Shown one piece after another: positions 1 to 6,926 of a DNA stretch of 64,000 bases (position 1 is the stretch's first letter; each line of letters begins with the position of its first letter). The notes beneath the pieces are model-generated. The model was not told where the DNA came from. It made no database searches and was given only the letters and a program-made list of their open reading frames with translations. Location of the stretch: assembly GCA_036785705.1 (NCBI GenBank), contig JAWUZG010000297.1, positions 699,474 through 763,473 of the forward strand, written 5' to 3'. Origin of the DNA: Acanthornis magna. Its lineage: Eukaryota; Chordata; Aves; Passeriformes; Acanthizidae. The translations under genes and the position numbers were made by a program.

Positions 1-240
1 GTTAGGTCTCAAAGTTCCTGCAGTGCTATGGTAAGGCCTGTGTGGATCCTTTGCTGAGGTCTTGGGTTTCAGCTCAGTTCTAAGTGAAGTGTTGTGTAGT
101 TGAAGTCCAGTTCAGTTGAAATGCCCTGAACTGCTGTTCCTGCCCTAAATTGTTGATTTGAATTTGAGTTATCAAGTGAAATGTTGCTCAAGTTGAAGTG
201 CTCCTAAGGGAAGTGCTCTTGAGCCTTTGAGCCATGTTCT
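1..240. other. AT-richer, CpG-free spacer at the unit start
   Basis: No CpG is present from base 1 to about 272. The stretch is built of short related words (TTGAAGT, AAGTGAA, TTGAAATG, AAGTGCTC) that recur imperfectly between about 80 and 220, suggesting a decayed short-period repeat. It is the same in all 19 copies apart from a few substitutions (TTTCAGC/TCTCAGC, CTAAATTG/CTAAGTTG). I see no gene in it. Confidence 0.7.
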
Positions 241-268
241 TCTTATCCTGACCCTTTCTCTTCTTTAG
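237..268 (+). other. Splice-acceptor-like tract
   Basis: A branch-point-like CTGAC at 248-252 is followed by a nearly pure pyrimidine run and TTTAG ending at 268. This is the best 3' splice-site look-alike on the + strand and is unchanged in every copy (for example AG at 3730-3731 in copy 2). The branch A at 251 is only about 16 bases from the AG, which is short. A donor-like ATG|GTAAGG lies at 28-36, giving a possible 238-base intron. No transcript data are available, so the role is inferred. Confidence 0.4.
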
Positions 269-289
269 AGACACAGCCTCACGCACACG

Positions 290-301
290 GACAGACAGAC
301 A
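290..301. repeat. GACA microsatellite, three repeats
   Basis: Three GACA units are followed by GAGATAA. The bases around the tract are among the more variable in the array: GGACAG in most copies, AGACAG in copies 3-5 and CATAGATAA in copies 8 and 15-17. The preceding bases are either CACGCACAC or CAGAAACAC. Confidence 0.75.
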
Positions 302-493
302 GAGATAATTTGGGTTTGATTTCATTTTGGATTGATTGACTCTGGATTTTTGTTTGTTGCTTTTCCTCGCTGTGCTTTAAGCATGGTGTAAGTAGTAGAG
401 TGAAGCTTGGCAAGGAAGCTTGTCGTGCTGTGGCTTTTCCATGAAATCTTTCTTTCCCGATAGCTTTGCTATGATTCTTGGAGTGATGTGCAA

Positions 494-1322
494 GTGCCTG
501 TGCCATCACATCTCTTTAGCAGGGTGGAGCCACCTGGGATGTCAGCACCGAGGTGCTGGGATTGAGTGCCTGTGACACCAGGGCTTCTGGGCAGCGTGCG
601 GACTCCTGGCGTGTGCCTATGGCTGTCCTGGGACGGCCTGTGAGCTCAGTGTTCTTTTGAAAGCTGGATAGCTCTGGCGTGTCCCCAGGGAGTTCCTGTG
701 CCAAGATGTGACCTGCTGGCTCTTTGGCAGCCTGGAGATGGCTGGAGTGTGCCCTGGGGGCAAGTGTGAGTGTCAGGGACTTGCCAGCTCTTGAGGAGGA
801 TGGAGGGTGCAGGGATGTCCCCATGGAGGCCCTGTGAGTGCCTGTGAGCTGGCGGCACCTTAGCAGCGTGAGACTCGTTGGCTGTCAGCCCTGAGAGCCT
901 GTTGAAGGCCGTGATGTGCGTGCAGAGAGGTTTGTCAAATGGGAGAGTCGTGGCATGTCCCTATGGAGCCGCTGGGGTTGTGTTTGCCCTCAGTGTTCTT
1001 GAGGAGCCTCAAGAGCCCTGGGACGGCCCCGTGGAAGCGCAGGGAGTGCCTGTGACATAGCAGCGGTGCCTGATGAGATCAGTGGGCCCTGGGATGTCAG
1101 CTTGGAATGGCTGTGAGTGCCTGAGAGCACACGTCTGTCTCTCATGGCCGGAGAGCTGTGGCAGGTGCCGATGGTAGGTGTGTGAGTGCAGGTGAGCTCA
1201 GGGCTCTGCAGAAGGCTGTAGGCCTGTGGGCTGTGAGGCTGGAAGGCCTGGGAGTGCTTTGGAGCTGAGTGCTCTGTAGCAGTCGGGAGCCGCCTGGGAG
1301 GTTGTAGCAGGATGCTTTGGGC
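494..1322 (+). repeat. Block A: about 12 degenerate monomers of about 68 bp
   Basis: Monomer starts, aligned on a GTGCCTGTGACATCAG-like word, fall near 494, 566, 634, 702, 770, 838, 905, 978, 1046, 1117, 1186 and 1254. Spacings are 67-73 and often exactly 68. Recurring landmarks within a monomer are GTGCCTGTGACATCAGAG, then CTTTAGCAGCCTGGAG, then GGGATGTCCCCATGGAGG. Monomers within one unit are far more diverged from each other than whole units are, so this layer predates amplification of the 3.46-kb unit. A period of 68 is not a multiple of three, which speaks against a repeated peptide. The block recurs at the same offset in all 19 copies. Confidence 0.88.
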
Positions 1323-1369
1323 CGGCTGCTTTGCCTTGGAACGTGGTGCAGGCACTTGGAGCATGTGCT

Positions 1370-1379
1370 ATTTGCAAAT
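1370..1379. other. 10-bp perfect palindrome ATTTGCAAAT
   Basis: The sequence equals its own reverse complement and holds TTTGCAAAT, one base off the octamer element bound by POU factors. It is unchanged in all 19 copies, but at this level of overall identity that is weak evidence of function. Confidence 0.35.
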
Positions 1380-1703
1380 GTCTCCAGGTGTCTTTCAGAG
1401 GGCCAGCGTGTGTTGTTTTGGCCTTGAATTCTGCTGGAAGTCCTTCTGGCAAGGAAGCCTGCATGAAGGTGCTGCTAGTGAGGCAAAGATTTGGCAGCTG
1501 AGCTGCTGCCGGGAGTTGCAGGCGTCTGCCTGACAGTCAGTCCCTTGAGAGTGTCAATGTGCAGTCAGTCCCCTTTCCTAGGGGAGGTTTTTCTAGCGTG
1601 TTCCTCCTTGGAGTGTGTGAGGGCTCCTGCTGGGGAAGTGGACAGCAAGCAAGGGCACTCTTGGTGGTGAAGGGAGAGAGAGCTGCCCAGGAGTGTTGGT
1701 GTG

Positions 1704-1784
1704 GTGAGTTACATGGAGCTCTACTTGGGAATTGGGTTTTTTTGTTTGCTGTAATATAGGACTGCTTTCCTATTGCTTTCATAG
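1704..1784 (+). other. Possible 81-nt intron
   Basis: GTG|GTGAGT at 1701-1709 is a good donor match. 81 bases later, TGCTTTCCTATTGCTTTC followed by ATAG ends at 1784 as a reasonable acceptor. The length is at the short end for vertebrate introns. Both ends are intact in all copies, although the interior differs (TATTGCTTTC or TCTTGTTTTC). Splicing is inferred only. Confidence 0.25.
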
Positions 1785-1954
1785 AGTGCACTCCATTGTA
1801 CTCTGTGTAGCCTCTCAGGGGTAGGTTTAGGTTTTCTATGGAGTGGTCAGTAATTGGGATTGAGTTGTTTGTGTCGAATCATTTGTGTTAGGGAAGAGCT
1901 GCTTTTCTAGGAATAGATCAGATGGGCCATTTGTAAGTGCTGCGGGACAGAGTT

Positions 1955-1976
1955 ACTTAAAGCACTGGCTTTAAGT
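1955..1976. other. Perfect 9-bp hairpin with a 4-base loop
   Basis: ACTTAAAGC (1955-1963) and GCTTTAAGT (1968-1976) are exact reverse complements around an ACTG loop. In RNA a U-G wobble could add a tenth pair. It is identical in all 18 copies that reach this offset. There is no flanking T run to suggest a terminator. Confidence 0.75.
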
Positions 1977-2063
1977 GTGAGGCTGGGATTGGATGCAGCC
2001 GCCGCCAAGGCTCCTGTGTCTGAGAAGGAGTTGAGAAAGCCAAGGGCTGCTCTCTGGCCCTCG

Positions 2064-2070
2064 TGACTCA
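2064..2070. promoter_or_regulatory. AP-1-type site TGACTCA
   Basis: An exact match to the AP-1 consensus sits just before block B and is present in every complete copy. A 7-mer occurs by chance often, so binding is only a possibility, though it would be multiplied by the copy number of the array. Confidence 0.25.
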
Positions 2071-2100
2071 GTGGCCAGGCTGTTCTGGGAGCCTTTGTGT

Positions 2101-2765
2101 GAATCTGCCAGCACAGCAGCGACAGATGTCCCCGAGGAGCTTGTGTGAGTGCAGGTGAGATCAGAGCTCTTGAGCAGCCTGGAGAGCCTGGGGATGTGGC
2201 CACGGAGCTGCCAGGATATCTGGTGACCTCGGGGTTCCTATGAGCAGAGGGAGCACTAAGATGTGCCCATGGCACCTGTGTAAGTGCCTGTGGCTAAAGG
2301 GCTCTTTTGCAGCCTGGAGAGCCTTGGCATGTGGCCATGAAGCCACAGTGCGTGTCTGTGACATCAGAGCGCTTTAGCAGCATGGATAGGCCTGGAATGG
2401 CTGCAGGGGCCAGAGGTGAGTGCCTGTGACATCAGAGCTGTCCAGCAGCAGCAGGGAGACGGAGGGAATGTCACAGGCCATGCCCTGTGAGTTGCTGTGA
2501 CAGCGTGGCTCCTTAGCAGCGTGCAGATTGCCGGGATGTTACCCTGCAGGCCCTGGCATTGCCCTTGTTGTGTGTGTTGTTTAGGAAGATAGAGAGAGCC
2601 CTGGCATGTCCCGCTGGAAGGCCAGGGAGTGGCAGTTGCAAAAGAGCTCCTTAGCACTTAGAGACACGTGGGATGTCCCCATGGAGGCACTGTGAGAGCC
2701 CGTGACCTCAGAGGTCTTTGGAAGCTGAGAGAGCCCCGGGATGCCATGGGATGTGAGCATGGGGA
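2101..2765 (+). repeat. Block B: about 9 further 68-bp monomers
   Basis: Monomer starts fall near 2149, 2217, 2284, 2352, 2420, 2491, 2560, 2629 and 2696, with spacings of 67-71. A partial monomer 3' half lies just upstream, its GATGTCCCC at 2125-2133. The words GTGCCTGTGACATCAGAG, GCAGCCTGGAGAGCC and GGGATGTCCCCATGGAGG match those of block A, so both blocks come from one minisatellite split by the monomer-free core. A good donor-like GAG|GTGAGT occurs at 2413-2421. CACGTG occurs at 2665-2670. Confidence 0.87.
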
Positions 2766-3100
2766 GCCTGTGGGCAGGTGTGATGTCCCTGCTTGTGCTG
2801 GTGCATCCCCCGCTGCCCTTTTTTCAGGCTGCAGCATGATATGAGAAATGCTGCTGAGGCCTTGGCCTTGACGAATGCAGCGGGGCTGAGATGCTGTGGA
2901 GCTTCTGAGAAACGCTGTGTGCTGCCAGGAAGTGCTGTGTTCTAAGGTGCTCCTGCTTTTTTTGCTTGTTGAACAGACTTTGAAATTTGTTTTTGCCTGG
3001 ATGGCATCACATTGGTGTTGTCCCGCGTTCAGGGAAAGCTGCCGATGAGAAGTGGGGCCAGGCTGAAGGCTTGTTGTGACTAAAGGCCATGCCTTGGGGC
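2766..3100. other. Linker with acceptor-like tract and diagnostic T run
   Basis: CCCCCGCTGCCCTTTTTTCAG ends in an AG at 2826-2827 and resembles a splice acceptor. The T run at 2957-2963 has seven Ts in copies 1-5 and six in copies 6-18, making it the cleanest length marker separating the two families. No gene is seen in the linker. Confidence 0.6.
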
Positions 3101-3120
3101 CCTGTAAGCAGGGGTGCCAA

Positions 3121-3316
3121 AGGAGGCCCTGGCAGCTGTGCTGGGCCGCAGCAGCGGTGAGCAGCAAAGTCCCTGTGCGTGGGGCCTCTGCCAGCCGGCA
3201 GCTGTCCCGTTTGCTGCACTCGGGGCATCCGCAAAGGAGCACGGCTCCTGGGCCCCCGATCCTGCCGCTCCCGGAGGCCTCAGGCTTTGGCCGCAGAGAA
3301 GATGGCAAGGCACGTG
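3121..3316 (+). promoter_or_regulatory. CpG-rich, promoter-like patch with YY1-like and E-box motifs
   Basis: Counted by hand, 3121-3300 has 126 G+C of 180 (70%) and 12 CpGs, an observed/expected ratio of about 0.54, while 1-270 of the same unit has none. The patch ends with AAGATGGC (3299-3306), the core of the YY1 consensus often found just after transcription starts, and CACGTG (3311-3316), the USF/MYC-type E-box. There is no TATA box. The patch recurs near 6584, 10047, 13511, 16974, 20435, 23897, 27358, 30818, 34280, 37742, 41204, 44667, 48130, 51590, 55050, 58512 and 61974. Promoter activity is inferred. Confidence 0.45.
3235..3249. other. 6-bp hairpin in the CpG patch
   Basis: AGGAGC (3235-3240) and GCTCCT (3244-3249) pair around ACG. 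The hairpin is intact in all complete copies. It is short and may be incidental. Confidence 0.4.
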
Positions 3317-3493
3317 AAAGGAGTATTTCAGTAGCTTGGAGGGGAATTTTGCCTCGTAGAGCCTCTTTGTGTGCTTGTGGGAGTGCAGGTGTGCATGCGC
3401 TCTCTGCAATGTGGGAGAGGGGCTGCTCTGGTGGATTCAGAAGTGCTTTAGGTTTGTCCCTAAGTTAGGTCTCAAAGTTCCTGCAGTGCTATG
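3317..3493 (+). other. Unit tail running into the next unit; candidate first-exon region
   Basis: The region between the YY1/E-box cluster and the first donor-like GTAAGG of the next unit (3494) is about 180 bases. It has no long reading frame: the ATG inside AAGATGGC reaches a stop after ten codons. If the CpG patch is a promoter, this would be the first exon of a non-coding transcript. That is a hypothesis from motif order only. Confidence 0.25.
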
Positions 3494-6400
3494 GTAAGGC
3501 CTGTGTGGATCCTTTGCTGAGGTCTTGGGTTTCAGCTCAGTTCTAAGTGAAGTGTTGTGTAGTTGAAGTCCAGTTCAGTTGAAATGCCCTGAACTGCTGT
3601 TCCTGCCCTAAATTGTTGATTTGAATTTGAGTTATCAAGTGAAATGTTGCTCAAGTTGAAGTGCTCCTAAGGGAAGTGCTCTTGAGCCTTTGAGCCATGT
3701 TCTTCTTATCCTGACCCTTTCTCTTCTTTAGAGACACAGCCTCAGAAACACGGACAGACAGACAGAGATAATTTGGGTTTGATTTCATTTTGGATTGATT
3801 GACTCTGGATTTTTGTTTGTTGCTTTTCCTCGCTGTGCTTTAAGCATGGTGTAAGTAGTAGAGTGAAGCTTGGCAAGGAAGCTTGTCGTGCTGTGGCTTT
3901 TCCATGAAATCTTTCTTTCCCGATAGCTTTGCTATGATTCTTGGAGTGATGTAAAAGTGCCTGTGCCATCACATCTCTTTAGCAGGGTGGAGCCACCTGG
4001 GATGTCAGCACCGAGGTGCTGGGATTGAGTGCCTGTGACACCAGGGCTTCTGGGCAGCATGCGGACTCCTGGCGTGTGCCTATGGCTGTCCTGGGACGGC
4101 CTGTGAGCTCAGTGTTCTTTTGAAAGCTGGATAGCTCTGACGTGTCCCCAGGGAGTTCCTGTGCCAAGATGTGACCTGCTGGCTCTTTGGCAGCCTGGAG
4201 ATGGCTGGAGTGTGCCCTGGGGGCAAGTGTGAGTGTCAGGGACTTGCCAGCTCTTGAGGAGGATGGAGGGTGCAGGGATGTCCCCATGGAGGCCCTGTGA
4301 GTGCCTGTGAGCTGGCGGCACCTTAGCAGCGTGAGACTCGTTGGCTGTCAGCCCTGAGAGCCTGTTGAAGGCCGTGATGTGCGTGCAGAGAGGTTTGTCA
4401 AATGGGAGAGTCGTGGCATGTCCCTATGGAGCCGCTGGGGTTGTGTTTGCCCTCAGTGTTCTTGAGGAGCCTCGAGAGCCCTGGGACGGCCCCGTGGAAG
4501 CGCAGGGAGTGCCTGTGACATAGCAGCGGTGCCTGATGAGATCAGTGGGCCCTGGGATGTCAGCTTGGAATGGCTGTGAGTGCCTGAGAGCACACGTCTG
4601 TCTCTCATGGCCGGAGAGCTGTGGCAGGTGCCGATGGTAGGTGTGTGAGTGCAGGTGAGCTCAGGGCTCTGCAGAAGGCTGTAGGCCTGTGGGCTGTGAG
4701 GCTGGAAGGCCTGGGAGTGCTTTGGAGCTGAGTGCTCTGTAGCAGTCGGGAGCCGCCTGGGAGGTTGTAGCAGGATGCTTTGGGCCGGCTGCTTTGCCTT
4801 GGAACGTGGTGCAGGCACTTGGAGCATGTGCTATTTGCAAATGTCTCCAGGTGTCTTTCAGAGGGCCAGCGTGTGTGGTTTTGGCCTTGAATTCTGCTGG
4901 AAGTCCTTCTGGCAAGGAAGCCTGCATGAAGGTGCTGCTAGTGAGGCAAAGATTTGGCAGCTGAGCTGCTGCCGGGAGTTGCAGGCGTCTGCCTGACAGT
5001 CAGTCCCTTGAGAGTGTCAATGTGCAGTCAGTCCCCTTTCCTAGGGGAGGTTTTTCTAGCGTGTTCCTCCTTGGAGTGTGTGAGGGCTCCTGCTGGGGAA
5101 GTGGACAGCAAGCAAGGGCACTCTTGGTGGTGAAGGGAGAGAGAGCTGCCCAGGAGTGTTGGTGTGGTGAGTTACATGGAGCTCTACTTGGGAATTGGGT
5201 TTTTTTGCTTGCTGTAAGATATGACTGCTTTCCTCTTGTTTTCATAGAGTGCACTCCATTGTACTCTGTGTAGCCTCCCAGGAGTAGGTTTAGGTTTTCT
5301 ATGGAGTGGTCAGTAATTGGGATTGAGTTGTTTGTGTCGAATCATTTGTGTTAGGGAAGAGCTGCTTTTCTAGGAATAGATCAGATGGGCCATTTGTAAG
5401 TGCTGCGGGACAGAGTTACTTAAAGCACTGGCTTTAAGTGTGAGGCTGGGATTGGATGCAGCCGCCGCCAAGGCTCCTGTGTCTGAGAAGGAGTTGAGAA
5501 AGCCAAGGGCTGCTCTCTGGCCCTCGTGACTCAGTGGCCAGGCTGCTCTGGGAGCCTTTGTGTGAATCTGCCAGCACAGCAGCGACAGATGTCCCCGAGG
5601 AGCTTGTGTGAGTGCAGGTGAGATCAGAGCTCTTGAGCAGCCTGGAGAGCCTGGGGATGTGGCCACGGAGCTGCCAGGATATCTGGTGACCTCGGGGTTC
5701 CTATGAGCAGAGGGAGCACTAAGATGTGCCCATGGCACCTGTGTAAGTGCCTGTGGCTAAAGGGCTCTTTTGCAGCCTGGAGAGCCTTGGCATGTGGCCA
5801 TGAAGCCACAGTGCGTGTCTGTGACATCAGAGCGCTTTGGCAGAATGGATAGGCCTGGAATGGCTGCAGGGGCCAGAGGTGAGTGCCTGTGACATCAGAG
5901 CTGTCCAGCAGCAGCAGGGAGACGGAGGGAATGTCACAGGCCATGCCCTGTGAGTTGCTGTGACAGCGTGGCTCCTTAGCAGCGTGCAGATTGCCGGGAT
6001 GTTACCCTGCAGGCCCTGGCATTGCCCTTGTTGTGTGTGTTGTTTAGGAAGATAGAGAGAGCCCTGGCATGTCCCGCTGGAAGGCCAGGGAGTGGCAGTT
6101 GCAAAAGAGCTCCTTAGCACTTAGAGACACGTGGGATGTCCCCATGGAGGCACTGTGAGAGCCCGTGACCTCAGAGGTCTTTGGAAGCTGAGAGAGCCCC
6201 GGGATGCCATGGGATGTGAGCATGGGGAGCCTGTGGGCAGGTGTGATGTCCCTGCTTGTGCTGGTGCATCCCCCGCTGCCCTTTTTTCAGGCTGCAGCAT
6301 GATATGAGAAATGCTGCTGAGGCCTTGGCCTTGACGAATGCAGCGGGGCTGAGATGCTGTGGAGCTTCTGAGAAACGCTGTGTGCTGCCAGGAAGTGCTG

Positions 6401-6926
6401 TGTTCTAAGGTGCTCCTGCTTTTTTTGCTTGTTGAACAGACTTTGAAATTTGTTTTTGCCTGGATGGCATCACATTGGTGTTGTCCTGCGTTCAGGGAAA
6501 GCTGCCGATGAGAAGTGGGGCCAGGCTGAAGGCTTGTTGTGACTAAAGGCCATGCCTTGGGGCCCTGTAAGCAGGGGTGCCAAAGGAGGCCCTGGCAGCT
6601 GTGCTGGGCCGCAGCAGCGGTGAGCAGCAAAGTCCCTGTGCGTGGGGCCTCTGCCAGCCGGCAGCTGTCCCGTTTGCTGCACTCGGGGCATCCGCGAAGG
6701 AGCACGGCTCCTGGGCCCCCGATCCTGCCGCTCCCGGAGGCCTCAGGCTTTGGCCGCAGAGAAGATGGCAAGGCACGTGAAAGGAGTATTTCAGTAGCTT
6801 GGAGGGGTATTTTGCCTCGTAGAGCCTCTTTGTGTGCTTGTGGGAGTGCAGGTGTGCATGCGCTCTCTGCAATGTGGGAGAGGGGCTGCTCTGGTGGATT
6901 CAGAAGTGCTTTAGGTTTGTCCCTAA
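3464..6926 (+). repeat. Unit copy 2 (3,463 bp)
   Basis: First-family copy. It shares the CAGAAACACGG form of the segment before the GACA tract with copies 3-5 (copies 3-5 have A for the second-last G), and the GCTGTAAGATATGAC form near 5212 with copies 3 and 4. Private variants are CTCTGACGTG near 4135 and GGGGTATTTTG near 6805. It has a CTCGAG at about 4472, also present in copies 3, 4 and 19. Confidence 0.97.

Larger units (their letters stand above)
1323..2100. other. Monomer-free core of the unit
   Basis: This stretch of about 780 bases does not align to the 68-bp monomer and holds no gene I can support. It includes a 10-bp palindrome, a short direct repeat (CAGTCAGTCCC at 1534-1544 and 1562-1572), a run of seven or eight Ts near 1737-1743, a possible mini-intron, a hairpin and an AP-1-type site. 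The segment near 1741-1830 is a variation hotspot whose alternative forms are shuffled between copies. Confidence 0.65.
1..3463 (+). repeat. Unit copy 1 (3,463 bp), reference copy
   Basis: This complete unit is used here as the coordinate reference for sub-features. It belongs to the first family (copies 1-5): GTGTTTGCC near 980, ATCAGTGGGCC near 1078 and seven Ts at 2957-2963. Variants seen only here include CTCTCAGGGGTAGG near 1813 and CTGTTCTGG near 2080. It shares CCGCAAAGG near 3230 with the distant copies 14 and 17, a sign of exchange along the array. Confidence 0.97.

Noticed and set aside
494..1364. Overlapping minus-strand frames of 70-124 codons with recurring peptide words
   Set aside because: They reflect the 68-bp monomer, whose period is not a multiple of three, so each monomer is read in a different frame. 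The complement of the GT-rich strand has few stop codons.
1396..1410. CTCF-like core AGAGGGC within the unit, by analogy with DXZ4
   Set aside because: Only the central seven bases fit; the flanking CCASY part of the motif does not match. A second candidate, AGGAGGC near 3121, fits even less well. A position-weight-matrix scan would be needed.
494..2765. CRISPR-like regular spacing of about 68 bp
   Set aside because: The repeats are contiguous and degenerate over their full length, with no alternation of constant repeats and unique spacers and no cas genes.
2658..3308. 216-codon open frame on the minus strand, the longest recurring frame, present in copies 1-5
   Set aside because: It opens with a TTG codon rather than ATG. 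In copies 6-18 the frame is broken by loss of one T in the run at offset 2957-2963, leaving 121 codons or fewer. The composition is low-complexity and no domain is recognisable.
1..3463. Canonical polyadenylation signal for a unit transcript
   Set aside because: I found no AATAAA or ATTAAA on the plus strand of the unit. Weak variants (AATATA near 1753, AATAGA near 1913) are too common to call.
3076..3468. 130-codon open frame on the plus strand across the unit junction
   Set aside because: It starts at GTG, overlaps the CpG-rich patch where stop codons are rare, and is cut to 73 codons in copy 5 by a single substitution. I see no conserved protein feature.
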